Shown here: one piece after another, positions 17,921 through 26,997 of the stretch
How positions within the stretch are numbered: position 1 is the first letter of the stretch
Layout of the letters: each line of letters starts with the position of its first letter
From: an uncultured Hyphomicrobiales bacterium
Lineage (GTDB): Bacteria; Pseudomonadota; Alphaproteobacteria; Rhizobiales; Ancalomicrobiaceae
Direction: 5' to 3'
Length of the DNA stretch: 64,000 nt
NCBI GenBank assembly: GCA_903930435.1
Contig: CAIYYN010000048.1
Span: 124,001-188,000 of the forward strand
Position numbers and translations under genes: made by a program
The notes under the pieces: generated by a model
Seen by the model: only the letters and a program-made list of their open reading frames with translations
Database searches by the model: none
What the model was told of the DNA's origin: nothing

Positions 17921-18709
17921 ATGGCAAGCGACGAGGTGCGGGTTCGAATCATTGAAGCGACGCTGGCATTGGCAGCGGAGCGGTCTCTGTTGGACGTCAG
18001 CCTGGCTGATATTGCAGCGAGATCCGGCGTTTCACTGGTTTTGCTGCGCGGGCGGTACGCTGACCGGATCGCAATTCTGACCGACTTTGCCGCCTATATC
18101 GACGAACAGGTCTTGTCGGGCGGCGAGGCGGAGGCCGGTGAGCCGCCATGCGAGCGTTTGCTGGATGTCATGATGCGCCGGTTCGATGCGCTGGCTCCTT
18201 ACCGACCGGGACTTGCCGGCATCCGCAAGGCGGCCATGCGCGATCCACTGTTTGCCGCAACCCTGAACCATATCGCCGTCGGTTCGCAGAAATGGATGCT
18301 TGCCGCTGCCCGTCTCGAACCGTCCGGGCGGTTCGCGCCGGTTCGCCGTCTGGCCCGAGCGGAAGCTCTGGTGCTTGTGACTGCCAGCGTGTTGCCGACG
18401 TTTTTGGCAGATACGTCGCCCGATTTGCCGCGAACGATGGCTGCGCTCGACTCGGCCTTGCAGCGTCTCGACCGCGTTGCGAACGTCGTCACCCGGATGG
18501 AGTCGTTCGTCGACCGGATCTGCGATCCCCGGCCAAATTGGCGACGCGGCACAGGTGGGCCCCGGGCGGAAGATGCGCCGCCGAAATCGCCCGATGGTCC
18601 CTCGGGCAGTCCCAAACCGGCTGGCGTCTATACCTCTGATGAGATCGGTTATACCTCGTGGCCAGATTCAGAGACGAACGCCCCAAACACCCCCGAAGAC
18701 CAAGCGTAA
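17921..18709 (+). CDS. TetR-family transcriptional regulator
   Basis: A 262-residue regulator. Residues 1-55 form the TetR helix-turn-helix (VRVRIIEATLALAAERSLLDVSLADIAARSGVSLVLLRGRYAD), in which the usual YYHF after the recognition helix is replaced by LLRGRY. The C-terminal ligand-binding part is helical, and the last 55 residues are a Pro-rich disordered tail. GGAGG lies five bases before ATG 17921. It is divergent from the membrane gene at 17034-17759, which is a possible target (inference from position only). Confidence 0.8.
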   Translation: MASDEVRVRIIEATLALAAERSLLDVSLADIAARSGVSLVLLRGRYADRIAILTDFAAYIDEQVLSGGEAEAGEPPCERLLDVMMRRFDALAPYRPGLAGIRKAAMRDPLFAATLNHIAVGSQKWMLAAARLEPSGRFAPVRRLARAEALVLVTASVLPTFLADTSPDLPRTMAALDSALQRLDRVANVVTRMESFVDRICDPRPNWRRGTGGPRAEDAPPKSPDGPSGSPKPAGVYTSDEIGYTSWPDSETNAPNTPEDQA

Positions 18710-18737
18710 ATCCGAGAGCGCCTGATCACCTATGATA

Positions 18738-19574
18738 TTAGCCGGCCAGTTCGCGAGACCGGTTTGCGGCTGCGGCGACGGCTTTTGTCATCAGTTCCGT
18801 CAATCCGTCCGGTCCCATCAATATCTCGAGCGCTGCTGCTGTCGTGCCCTTGGGCGATGTCACGTTCTGGCGCAGGACGGCTGGCTCGAGTGGTGACTGG
18901 AACAGCAGTTCGCCAGCGCCTTCCACCGTCGCCCGTGCCAGTCGAGCCGCCATGCCGGGTTCCAGACCGGCGGCTAACCCTGCAGCGGCAAGGGCCTCAA
19001 CCATGTGAAACACATAGGCAGGTCCTGACCCGGAAACGGCTGTCACCACATCAATCAAGCCTTCATCGGTCACCCAGTCGACGCGACCAACAGCCGACAG
19101 GAGTGCATCGACGAGGGCCTTCTGACGGTCGTTCGTCGCTGCATTGGCTACCGCTGCGCTGATACCACGCCCCACCTGAGCAGGTGTGTTGGGCATGGCG
19201 CGAACGATCGCGCAGGGTCCAAGCCCTTCTTCCATCGTTGCAATGGTCTTGCCTGCGGCGATCGAGAGAACGACGGTTTCAGGACCGATCAGCGCCCTTA
19301 GCGCCGGCAACACACTATCGAGAACCTGCGGCTTGACGGCGAGCACAATCACACCGGCCTTGAGATCCGCCGGGACCGACGTTTCATGTCGGAGTTGGTG
19401 CTTTGCGACGAAATCAGCCATTTCCGGATAGAGCGCGGGATCGACAAGCACGGTCCCATCGCGAGGAAGGCCGCGCGCGATCCAGCCCGCCAGCATCGCC
19501 CCACCCATTTTACCCGCACCGACCAGAACCAGCGGGGCAGCAGAAGCAAGATCAACGGACGACGGGTTGGACAT
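18738..19574 (-). CDS. proC: Pyrroline-5-carboxylate reductase
   Basis: Catalyses the last step of proline synthesis with NAD(P)H. The Rossmann opening LVLVGAGKMGGAMLAGWIARG and the conserved VSGSGPAYVFHMVEALAAAGLAAGL segment are both present, and the C-terminal dimer region includes NVTSPKGTTAAALEIL. The start at 19574 (278 residues) fits the family better than the upstream in-frame ATG at 19613. ybjN lies about 120 bases upstream on the same strand, a conserved neighbour pair in Hyphomicrobiales, so they may be co-transcribed. Confidence 0.95.
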   Translation of the reverse strand: MSNPSSVDLASAAPLVLVGAGKMGGAMLAGWIARGLPRDGTVLVDPALYPEMADFVAKHQLRHETSVPADLKAGVIVLAVKPQVLDSVLPALRALIGPETVVLSIAAGKTIATMEEGLGPCAIVRAMPNTPAQVGRGISAAVANAATNDRQKALVDALLSAVGRVDWVTDEGLIDVVTAVSGSGPAYVFHMVEALAAAGLAAGLEPGMAARLARATVEGAGELLFQSPLEPAVLRQNVTSPKGTTAAALEILMGPDGLTELMTKAVAAAANRSRELAG

Positions 19575-19697
19575 GGTCAGGGCCTCATGACTGGATTTTG
19601 TGGCCCATCGCAACTAACCGCCCGGTCCGCGCGATGAACTCGCCGGAGATGACAGTTCCGCATGAATTGTCAAGCCAAAGCCAGGCGGTTTTGGTGC

Positions 19698-20198
19698 CTA
19701 GGCTTCGCCTGCGGTTTCAAAAAGGGCTGTCGCCAGAGCTTCCTGTGCAGACTTTCCTGCCCAGACAACAAACTGGAACGCCTGATAGTAGCGCTCGCAG
19801 GCCTCGATGGCTCCAGTCAGCATCCCCTCGATCTGACGCGATGTGGGGGCAAGGCCACCAGACAACAGAAGCGCATGACGGTACATCACCACGCCTTCCT
19901 TGGACCAGAGGTCGAAGTGACCGAGCCAGAGTTGCTCGTTCACGATGGCAATCAGGCGAGTGATTTCCGTGCGACGGGCGTCAGTGACTTTCAAGTCAAA
20001 GGCACAGGCGAGATGGACTGCCTCAACCTCCTCCATCCAGGAAAAAGAGACGTGGTAGTCACACCACATGCCCGTCGTGGATACAGTGATCTCGTCGTCG
20101 CCCGAGCGTTCGAAAATCCAGTCTTCGAGGGCTGCGACGTGTTCGATTACATCGACGGGGTTCGAATGACGTTCGAAGTCAAATTCGATGAGGCTCAT
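19698..20198 (-). CDS. YbjN-domain protein
   Basis: A 166-residue YbjN-family protein with an alpha/beta fold related to type III secretion chaperones. The family's acidic, aromatic-rich core is visible (ISVSTTGMWCDYHVSFSWMEEVEAVHLACAFD region, EQLWLGHFDLWSKEGVVMYRHALLLSGG). Function is uncertain; YbjN affects motility and stress in enterics. It lies upstream of proC. Its own upstream region is the DnaA-box-containing stretch at 20199-20637. Confidence 0.85.
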   Translation of the reverse strand: MSLIEFDFERHSNPVDVIEHVAALEDWIFERSGDDEITVSTTGMWCDYHVSFSWMEEVEAVHLACAFDLKVTDARRTEITRLIAIVNEQLWLGHFDLWSKEGVVMYRHALLLSGGLAPTSRQIEGMLTGAIEACERYYQAFQFVVWAGKSAQEALATALFETAGEA

Positions 20199-20365
20199 GA
20201 GCCAGATCCTCGCGTGTCAGAGGCAAAAGCTACGCGGGAACAAAAACACTCAAAACGCGACAATAATGGGAGCGACCGGACACAACGTCCAGGATCGTGA
20301 GTGACACATGCCACGGCGAAGCACCTCGTAGTTGGCCACGCATTCGCTCCTGATCGAATCGTGAC

Positions 20366-20524
20366 GAATCTCTATTGAGATTCAGTATACGAGTTGGTGA
20401 CTCCGAGACGAGGACGACTTTTCACGTGAACTATGACAATCGTGTGGATAGTCGGCGTTCCAGTGGCTTTTTCACGGGGCTAACTTGTGGACTAGTCTGT
20501 GGATAAGGTTCAGTGCCATCCACA
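20366..20524. promoter_or_regulatory. DnaA-box cluster in a gene-free stretch
   Basis: The gap 20199-20637 holds no gene but several signals. TGTGGATAA at 20498-20506 is the perfect complement of the DnaA consensus TTATCCACA. TGTGGATAG at 20443-20451 is one mismatch away. TGTGGACTA (20486-20494) and, in the opposite orientation, CCATCCACA (20516-20524) are two mismatches away. An A/T-rich patch follows at 20530-20570, and an inverted repeat GAATCTC-TATT-GAGATTC lies at 20366-20383. This could be a replication origin, a DnaA-titration site or a DnaA-controlled promoter for ybjN. Confidence 0.5.
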
Positions 20525-20601
20525 GAGCGAGACGAAAAAATCTTTTCTGACAGTACCTTAATTCTACTGGGCCGATTTGTCGGGCCCGCCGGGCGACCGT
20601 A

Positions 20602-20624
20602 TGTGTCGTTTGTGACACGACACA
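20602..20624. terminator. Inverted repeat after ubiK
   Basis: TGTGTCGT (20602-20609) and ACGACACA (20617-20624) are perfect complements around seven bases. They lie 14 bases beyond the ubiK stop, where a terminator would be expected, but without a T-run. Confidence 0.4.
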
Positions 20625-20637
20625 GGAAATGTCCTGA

Positions 20638-20919
20638 TCAAGCGCCCGGGTTGGTTTTGCCCGTTTGCAATTCTGCAATTTGTGTTTCCAGAGTTGCAAT
20701 CCGCGCCTTGAGGCCATCATTTTCCTCGCGCGTGCGAATCACCATTTCGCGCAGAACGTCGAATTCCTCGCGCTTCACAATGTCCATGTCTCCCAGAAAC
20801 CGTTCAGCCTGGCTTTTCACTGCGGTCTCCACCTCGCGGCGCATGCCTTGCGCGACACCGGCCGCATCGGTCATGAGTTTGGCGAAATCATCGAGAATGC
20901 GATTTGAACTCTGTGTCAT
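20638..20919 (-). CDS. ubiK: UbiK-family ubiquinone biosynthesis accessory factor
   Basis: A 93-residue protein of the UbiK/BMFP (YqiC) family, which helps assemble or membrane-associate the Ubi complex. The N-terminal half is amphipathic (ILDDFAKLMTDAAGVAQGMRREVE). The C-terminal half is a coiled coil (FDVLREMVIRTREENDGLKARIATLETQIAEL). Length and composition fit exactly. It is divergent from lgt, an association often seen in alphaproteobacteria. Confidence 0.88.
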   Translation of the reverse strand: MTQSSNRILDDFAKLMTDAAGVAQGMRREVETAVKSQAERFLGDMDIVKREEFDVLREMVIRTREENDGLKARIATLETQIAELQTGKTNPGA

Positions 20920-21109
20920 GTCCCGGCCCTTTCGAGGTCTGGCATCTGGTCGGCGTTTCGATCGAAAGCAAAATCAGCGTGTCACGTGCGATTGACATGG
21001 TTATGGTCATCCTGTCGGCAATCTTCAAGTGTTTAGCTTTCTGCTGCCACATTCGCAGGAGACTCTCCTTGACCAGAGCCTGTCCGATTGACCGATTTCG
21101 AGGTTTTTG

Positions 21110-21985
21110 ATGCCTGACAGTTTCATTCCCTTTCCCACCTTCAATCCAGTCGCGATCTCGGCGGGTCCGTGGCATCTCACATGGCCAGTCGACGTGACAC
21201 TCGGTCCGCTCTCAATCAGATGGTATGCGCTCGCCTACATCGTCGGAATTGTGATCGGGTGGTGGTATATCCGCCGCGAAATCAGCACGCCCCGGCTCTG
21301 GAATGCCATACCGCGTCCGCATGCAATCGAAATCGACGACTTCGTCACCTGGGCAACGCTCGGAATTATTCTGGGTGGTCGCCTTGGCTATGTCATTTTT
21401 TATGACCCGGTCCATTATCTGGCTGATCCCGCCGACATCATCCAGATCTGGCATGGTGGCATGTCGTTCCATGGCGCGGTAGCCGGCCTCTGGCTTGCGA
21501 TGTGGCGCTATTCGCATCCGAGATCATTTTCGGCCTACACTTTGTTCGATCTGGTCACGAGCGCAGCCCCGATCGGGCTCTTTTTCGGTCGCATCGCCAA
21601 TTTCATCAACGGTGAGCTTTGGGGGCGACCGACCGATGTGCCCTGGGGCGTGCTGTTTCCGCGCGCAGGAGAATTGCCTCGTCATCCCAGCCAACTCTAC
21701 GAAATGGCGATGGAAGGGTTTGTCTTGTTCCTGGTCCTGCGCTACCTGACACACCATCGCCAGGCGCTGTCGCGACCTGGAGAGGTGGCAGCCGTCTTTG
21801 CAATCGGCTATGGTCTGGCGCGGATTATCGCCGAGTTCTTCCGGGAACCCGATGCTCAACTTGGTTATATCCTTGGGTTCGTCACGATGGGCCAGATACT
21901 GTCGTTGCCGATGATCGGAATAGGACTCTGGGTTTTGCTTGGTGCCAGAGGCCGGGCGGAAAAAAGTGAAACCGTAAAGGGTTAG
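21110..21985 (+). CDS. lgt: Phosphatidylglycerol-prolipoprotein diacylglyceryl transferase
   Basis: An inner-membrane enzyme that adds diacylglycerol to the lipobox cysteine, the first step of lipoprotein maturation. There are about seven membrane helices, with WHGGMSFHGAVAGL (essential His region), RIANFINGELWGRPTDVPWGVLFP (the Lgt signature), and PRHPSQLYEM. ATG 21110 follows GAGG by six bases, and a TTG three bases earlier is rejected. It is 291 residues, standard length. The methyltransferase gene begins two bases after its stop, so the two form an operon, continuing to pgeF. Confidence 0.96.
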   Translation: MPDSFIPFPTFNPVAISAGPWHLTWPVDVTLGPLSIRWYALAYIVGIVIGWWYIRREISTPRLWNAIPRPHAIEIDDFVTWATLGIILGGRLGYVIFYDPVHYLADPADIIQIWHGGMSFHGAVAGLWLAMWRYSHPRSFSAYTLFDLVTSAAPIGLFFGRIANFINGELWGRPTDVPWGVLFPRAGELPRHPSQLYEMAMEGFVLFLVLRYLTHHRQALSRPGEVAAVFAIGYGLARIIAEFFREPDAQLGYILGFVTMGQILSLPMIGIGLWVLLGARGRAEKSETVKG

Positions 21986-21986
21986 A

Positions 21987-23069
21987 ATGACTGCCACTCC
22001 GCTCGAGAATCGATTGAAAGCGCTCATTCGGCTCAGCGGACCCATTTCCATTGCAGATTACATGTCCATGTGTCTGGGCGATCCGCAGCACGGCTACTAC
22101 ATGGCGCGTGATCCCTTCGGTCAGAAAGGCGATTTCATCACAGCGCCGGAAGTCAGCCAGATGTTCGGTGAACTGATCGGACTTTGGGCGGTTGATCTCT
22201 GGCTTGGCGCGGGCAAGCCGTCACCGGTGCACCTCGTCGAACTCGGTCCCGGTCGCGGCACGCTGATGATCGACGCGATGCGCGCATCCCGGATCATCCC
22301 GGAGTTTCAGACGGCCGTTCGGGTGCATATGGTTGAGTCCAGCCCGCGCCTGACGGCCATTCAGTGGGATCGGCTGGCCGCGGCAGGGATCGCCGCAGAC
22401 TGGCATGAACGTATCGACCAATTGCCTGTGGGGCCATCGATCTTCATTGCGAATGAATTCTTCGATGCCTTGCCGATCCGCCAGTTCCAGCGAACGCAGG
22501 GCATCTGGCGTGAACGGATGGTTGGACTGGACGGCGAGGATCGCCTCGCCTTCGGAACCGGTGCCGCGGTGCTCGCAACCGACGAGATTCCGGCTGAACT
22601 GCGCGGTGCCGAGGATGGGGCCATCCTGGAACTGGCTCCAGCCGCCTTTGGGTTGGCAGAAATGCTCGCGGACAGGATCGCAAGATCTGGATTGGGCCTG
22701 CTTGCTATCGATTACGGCTATGTCCGCACGGCAATCGGTGACAGCTTTCAGGCAGTGCGATCACACAAGCCGGTTGATCCGCTTGCGCAGCCAGGGGAAG
22801 CGGATCTCACCGCTCTCGTCAATTTCGAGGCCCTGGCGCGGGCAGGGCGGCAATCCGGTGTCGCGGTTCACGGACCCGTTGAACAGGGGGATTTCCTGCT
22901 GCGCCTGGGATTGGCGGAGCGCGCGGGACGGCTCGGGGCGGATAAAACGCGCGCCATACGAGACAGCATTACCAATGACGTCCATCGTCTGGTGAGCGCG
23001 GAAGAAATGGGAAGCCTCTTCAAGGTATTGGCTTTCACTGCGCCCGGGTTGAAGCCTGCCGGGTTTTGA
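21987..23069 (+). CDS. MidA/NDUFAF7-type SAM-dependent methyltransferase
   Basis: A 360-residue class I methyltransferase of the family whose eukaryotic member NDUFAF7 methylates an arginine of complex I. PISIADYMSMCLGDPQHGYY is the family N-terminus, GDFITAPEVSQMFGELIGLW the conserved segment before the SAM site, and VHLVELGPGRGTLMIDAMR is motif I. LLAIDYGY and PVDPLAQPGEADLTALVNFEAL follow. It starts one base after the lgt stop and is clearly operonic. In bacteria the substrate is unproven; a respiratory complex I subunit is likely by homology. Confidence 0.88.
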   Translation: MTATPLENRLKALIRLSGPISIADYMSMCLGDPQHGYYMARDPFGQKGDFITAPEVSQMFGELIGLWAVDLWLGAGKPSPVHLVELGPGRGTLMIDAMRASRIIPEFQTAVRVHMVESSPRLTAIQWDRLAAAGIAADWHERIDQLPVGPSIFIANEFFDALPIRQFQRTQGIWRERMVGLDGEDRLAFGTGAAVLATDEIPAELRGAEDGAILELAPAAFGLAEMLADRIARSGLGLLAIDYGYVRTAIGDSFQAVRSHKPVDPLAQPGEADLTALVNFEALARAGRQSGVAVHGPVEQGDFLLRLGLAERAGRLGADKTRAIRDSITNDVHRLVSAEEMGSLFKVLAFTAPGLKPAGF

Positions 23070-23154
23070 CGGGGACATTGAAGGCAACCAGATTGCCTGC
23101 GGACGCGAAGCCCTCTAACGTCGGGGTGCCCATGATGTGTTCAGGAGACTCCTG

Positions 23155-23931
23155 GTGATTCAATCTCAGTTGCTCAGCCGGATTCCGGGGATCGCACACG
23201 GCTTTTTTACACGTCAGGGCGGCGTATCGACGGGCGTCTATCACAGTCTGAACATCGGTCTCGGTTCATCTGACGACCGCGCCCATGTGCTGGAAAATCG
23301 CGGTCGCGTTGCTGAGGCGCTGGGTGTTCCGCGCGAACGACTGGTGCTGCCCTATCAGGTCCACTCGCCGGATGTCTGGCTGGTGGATGATGCAACAGAT
23401 CTGACGAATGTGCCCAAGGCAGATGCGGTCGTCACGACCTGTCGCGGGCTGGCAATTGGCATCTCCATTGCTGACTGCGGTCCGCTCCTGTTTGCCGACG
23501 GTGATGCTGGCGTCATTGGTGCGGCGCATTCAGGCTGGAAGGGCGCTTTTGGTGGCGTCATTGAAGCAACGGTTGCCGCAATGGTGTCGCGGGGGGCGAG
23601 ACCGGACCGTATCGTTGCGGCCTTGGGGCCAATGATCTCTCAGCAGGCTTATGAAGTGGGGCCGGAGTTTGTCGAGCGTTTCAGAGCGGATGACCCGGAT
23701 AACACACGCTTCTTCGCGCCATCCGCAAAACCCGGTCATGCCATGTTCGATTTGCCCGGCTACATCCTGAAGCGTCTCGGACTTGCGGGCTTGGGGGCCT
23801 TTGAGAATCTTGGTCTTTGCACCTATTCGGACGAGACCCGCTTTTTCTCCTATCGACGGATGACGCATCGTGGCGAGACGGACTATGGTCGGCTTGTTGC
23901 GGCAATTACGCTCCCGGTAACAAAGGACTAA
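23155..23931 (+). CDS. pgeF: Peptidoglycan editing factor PgeF (YfiH/polyphenol oxidase family)
   Basis: A 258-residue multicopper-oxidase-like fold protein. In E. coli it removes wrongly built muropeptide precursors (L-Ser for L-Ala). GIAHGFFTRQGGVSTGVYHSLNIG is the family opening. The metal-site segments QVHSPDVW, ISIADCGPLLF and AAHSGWKGAFGG supply His, Cys and His ligands. The GTG at 23155 is chosen since AGGAG lies seven bases upstream. It is third in the lgt operon and three bases before the M24 gene. Confidence 0.92.
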   Translation: MIQSQLLSRIPGIAHGFFTRQGGVSTGVYHSLNIGLGSSDDRAHVLENRGRVAEALGVPRERLVLPYQVHSPDVWLVDDATDLTNVPKADAVVTTCRGLAIGISIADCGPLLFADGDAGVIGAAHSGWKGAFGGVIEATVAAMVSRGARPDRIVAALGPMISQQAYEVGPEFVERFRADDPDNTRFFAPSAKPGHAMFDLPGYILKRLGLAGLGAFENLGLCTYSDETRFFSYRRMTHRGETDYGRLVAAITLPVTKD

Positions 23932-23934
23932 CCC

Positions 23935-25095
23935 ATGGCACTTCATTTTACCCGCGAGGAATTCGCCGCCCGTGAGGCGAGGCTATTGGGCCTGATGCAA
24001 GAGCAGAAGCTGGATGGAATGCTGCTGTTTGCGCAGGAATCGACCTATTGGCTGACGGGCTATGACACCTTCGGCTACTGCTTCTTTCAGTGCCTTGTTC
24101 TCAAAGCGGATGGCTCCAAGGCACTGTTGACCCGTTCGGCGGACCTGCGCCAGGCCCAGCACACGTCGATTGTTGATGATATCCGCATCTGGGTTGATCG
24201 CGGGTCAGCCAGTCCTGTCCTGCAACTGAAGGATATGCTGGTCTCGATGGGACTTGCGACATCGGCGACCCGGCTGGGCGTTGAGTACAACACGCACGGC
24301 CTGACAGCGCACAACGGGCGGCAGGTCGATGCGCATCTGGGCGAGGTCGTGACACTCGTCGATGCCTCTGATCTTGTGCCATCCTTGCGCGTGGTAAAAT
24401 CGGCAGCTGAAATCGTCTATGTCCGCGAGGCCGCTCGGCTCGGCGATCTGGCACTGGCGGCAGCCGAGGCTACAATCGCGCCCGGCGTTGACGAAGGACT
24501 TGTGCTCAGCCGGTTGCAGGGAGCGATCTTCGAAGGCGGCGGAGATTATCCCGCAAATGAAGTGATCATCGGATCCGGCCCGGATGCGCTGCTGTGCCGG
24601 TACAAGTCCGGTCGCCGTGTGCTGGGTGCGGAAGATCAGATCACGCTGGAACTCGCAGGAACCTATCGGCACTATCACGCCGCCCTCATGCGGACCATCT
24701 GTGTCGGGCGGGCGACGCCCCGTCATATTGAATTGCATCAGGCAGCAGCGGCGGCACTCAGCGCGGTTGAAGCGGCGATCCGCCCGGGCAACACCTTCGG
24801 CGATGTGTTTGCCGCCCATGCTCGCGAACTCGATGCGCGCGGCATGAGCGAACATCGCCTCAATGCTTGCGGCTATTCGCTGGGCGCGCGTTTTACGCCG
24901 AGCTGGATGGACCCGCAGATGTTCTACGCAGACAATCCCTTCGTCGTGCAGCCGAACATGGTACTATTTGCGCATATGATCCTGATGGATTCGGTCACTG
25001 GCACCGCGATGTGTCTGGGGCGGACATATCTCACCACTGAAGGGGCCGCAGAGCCGCTGTCAACGGCATCAACCGAACTGCTTGTCAGGAACTGA
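23935..25095 (+). CDS. M24-fold (creatinase/ectoine-hydrolase-like) protein lacking metal ligands
   Basis: A 386-residue pita-bread-fold protein with a creatinase N-terminal domain (residues 1-150) and an M24 C-terminal domain. It aligns with Xaa-Pro dipeptidases, but the five metal ligands are not evident. The first Asp position reads Glu (ITLELAG) and the second reads Ala (YHAALMRT). The ligand His of GHGIG reads Tyr (CGYSLGARF). The Glu after MVL reads His (NMVLFAHMILMD), and the last Glu is absent. Creatinase and ectoine hydrolase DoeA share such losses. A metal-independent amidohydrolase role is therefore more likely than a peptidase. It starts four bases after the pgeF stop (operon). 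Confidence 0.82.
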   Translation: MALHFTREEFAAREARLLGLMQEQKLDGMLLFAQESTYWLTGYDTFGYCFFQCLVLKADGSKALLTRSADLRQAQHTSIVDDIRIWVDRGSASPVLQLKDMLVSMGLATSATRLGVEYNTHGLTAHNGRQVDAHLGEVVTLVDASDLVPSLRVVKSAAEIVYVREAARLGDLALAAAEATIAPGVDEGLVLSRLQGAIFEGGGDYPANEVIIGSGPDALLCRYKSGRRVLGAEDQITLELAGTYRHYHAALMRTICVGRATPRHIELHQAAAAALSAVEAAIRPGNTFGDVFAAHARELDARGMSEHRLNACGYSLGARFTPSWMDPQMFYADNPFVVQPNMVLFAHMILMDSVTGTAMCLGRTYLTTEGAAEPLSTASTELLVRN

Positions 25096-25169
25096 CAAGC
25101 GGAGATGGACCACTCGGCCAAATCCTATTACAGAACCAATGGGCGGAAGCTGAAGCCTGGGGGCACGCA

Positions 25170-25730
25170 ATGAACGGTCGATTTTATGAGACACGCATGG
25201 TCCGACCGGTGCGCCTTACGGTTTGGGCCTTCGCCGCCCTGTGTGTGGCATTCATCCTGTCCGGCTGTCAGGAAGCGAATATGGCCGCCAACCAGGTGTT
25301 CGAACAAAGCTCGTTGACTGATAATGTCGACCATCTATCGCCCTGGACAGCGCCGGAGAAGGGCAAGGGCACCGTGGTGCAGTTCTTGCCATTCAGCGGC
25401 GTACCTGTGAACACGGCGGATGCGATTTACAAGGTGATCCGGGCGAGGGCGGCTAATGAAAATATCAACCTTGCCCTGCGGCTTGACGAGCCGGCGACCT
25501 ACCGGGTTCGCACCCTGATCAACGCCGTGGGCTCAGCCGACGTCTCGATCTTCATTTTCATCGTCGAACTCTATGATGTCTCAGGCAAGCGCGTGCACCG
25601 CTTTGTCGGTCAGGAATATGGTGCTGCGCCAGGATCGGAGCCCTGGTCCGGGATCGATGCTGAAACCGAACGTCATATTGGTGATCGCATTCTCTATGGC
25701 ATCAAGGATTGGGTGACACGTGCAAATTGA
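25170..25730 (+). CDS. Putative lipoprotein of unknown function
   Basis: A 186-residue protein with a lipoprotein signal ending FILSGC; the cysteine at residue 33 would be lipidated by the Lgt encoded 4 kb upstream. The start may be ATG 25170 or the internal ATG at residue 10, which gives a shorter, more usual signal. The mature domain is alpha/beta (GKGTVVQFLPFSGVPVNTADAIYKVIRARA). No Pfam family is recognised by eye. It is followed by a 224-base gap and prs. Confidence 0.78.
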   Translation: MNGRFYETRMVRPVRLTVWAFAALCVAFILSGCQEANMAANQVFEQSSLTDNVDHLSPWTAPEKGKGTVVQFLPFSGVPVNTADAIYKVIRARAANENINLALRLDEPATYRVRTLINAVGSADVSIFIFIVELYDVSGKRVHRFVGQEYGAAPGSEPWSGIDAETERHIGDRILYGIKDWVTRAN

Positions 25731-25954
25731 AGGTGTTGGTCCGGATGATGTGGCGTGAGCTGTCATGTTGATTTGATGTGTCAAATGCCACCTCTCGTTC
25801 CGATTCAGGCTCGACTCCGGTGCAAATTTCCCGTAACCGACCGCACAAGCGTGTTTAGACCTTGGCCTTTGCCAGAATGCGCTCGGCATCAATGACTTTG
25901 CCCAGACAGGGGATCACCTGAATGGTCCCCAAGGCGGCGCGAAAGGGATGATCA

Positions 25955-26887
25955 ATGAAACTTGTGTGCGGAAATTCCAATCGCACCCTGGCTCAGGCAA
26001 TTTGCGGTGAGCTCGACGAACGCCTGACGAGTTGCAAGGTGCAGCGGTTTGCCGATGGCGAGATCTTTGTCGAGATCGAAGACAACGTGCGCGGTGAGGA
26101 CGTCTTCGTCATCCAGTCGACGAGTTTCCCCGCCAACGATAACCTGATGGAATTGCTGATCATCATCGACGCCCTGAAGCGCTCATCCGCCAAGCGCATC
26201 ACCGCGGTCATTCCGTATTTCGGCTATGCGCGTCAGGACCGCCGGTCGTCCGGTCGCACGCCGATTTCTGCGAAGCTGGTAGCCAATCTCATCACCCATG
26301 CGGGCGCAGATCGTGTGCTGACCCTCGACCTGCACGCTAGCCAGATCCAGGGCTTCTTCGATATTCCGACCGACAACCTCTACGGCGCACCTGTCATGGA
26401 ACGCGACATCAAGGCGCGGTACGCTTTGGAAAACACGATGGTCGTCTCGCCGGACGTCGGAGGCGTGGCCCGTGCCCGAGCGCTTGCCAAGCGTATCGAT
26501 GCGCCGCTGGCGATTGTCGACAAGCGTCGCGAACGTCCCGGTGAATCGGAAGTCATGAATGTGATCGGTGACGTGACCGGTCGGTCGTGTATCCTCGTCG
26601 ATGATATCGCCGACAGCGGCAAGACGCTCGTCAATGCGGCAGAAGCCCTCATGGCGCGCGGGGCCAAGGATGTGACCGCCTACCTGACGCATGGCGTCCT
26701 GTCCAGCGGCGCGGTTGCACGCATCTCCGGTTCGATCCTGAAGGAACTGGTGATTACCGATTCCATCGAGCCGACGAAGGAAGTCATGGACGCCCATAAT
26801 ATCCGCGTCATCACGATTGCGCCGCTGATGGCGAAAGCCATCGAATATACAGCAAAAGAAAAATCGGTGTCGAAACTGTTCGATTGA
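25955..26887 (+). CDS. prs: Ribose-phosphate pyrophosphokinase
   Basis: Makes PRPP from ribose 5-phosphate and ATP, for nucleotide, His and Trp synthesis. Its 310 residues match class I enzymes. Visible are the N-terminal [22 protein letters not shown], the ATP-binding [20 protein letters not shown], the [11 protein letters not shown] segment with its metal-binding His, and the PRPP-loop [19 protein letters not shown]. The start follows a weak GGGA element. The upstream gap contains no other gene. Confidence 0.97.
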   Translation: MKLVCGNSNRTLAQAICGELDERLTSCKVQRFADGEIFVEIEDNVRGEDVFVIQSTSFPANDNLMELLIIIDALKRSSAKRITAVIPYFGYARQDRRSSGRTPISAKLVANLITHAGADRVLTLDLHASQIQGFFDIPTDNLYGAPVMERDIKARYALENTMVVSPDVGGVARARALAKRIDAPLAIVDKRRERPGESEVMNVIGDVTGRSCILVDDIADSGKTLVNAAEALMARGAKDVTAYLTHGVLSSGAVARISGSILKELVITDSIEPTKEVMDAHNIRVITIAPLMAKAIEYTAKEKSVSKLFD

Positions 26888-26905
26888 TGGGTGTGCGCGC
26901 TTTCT

Positions 26906-26943
26906 GGCAGCGGTCCGGCATTGGAATTCGCTGAACCGCTGCC
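26906..26943 (+). terminator. Stem-loop after prs
   Basis: GGCAGCGGT (26906-26914) and ACCGCTGCC (26935-26943) are perfect complements around 20 bases, 18 bases after the prs stop. No T-run follows. Confidence 0.45.
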
Positions 26944-26997
26944 TATGTTGGACGGGACGGTCTGCCCATCATGATTCCGGCGCTCGGAAGGCCATAA

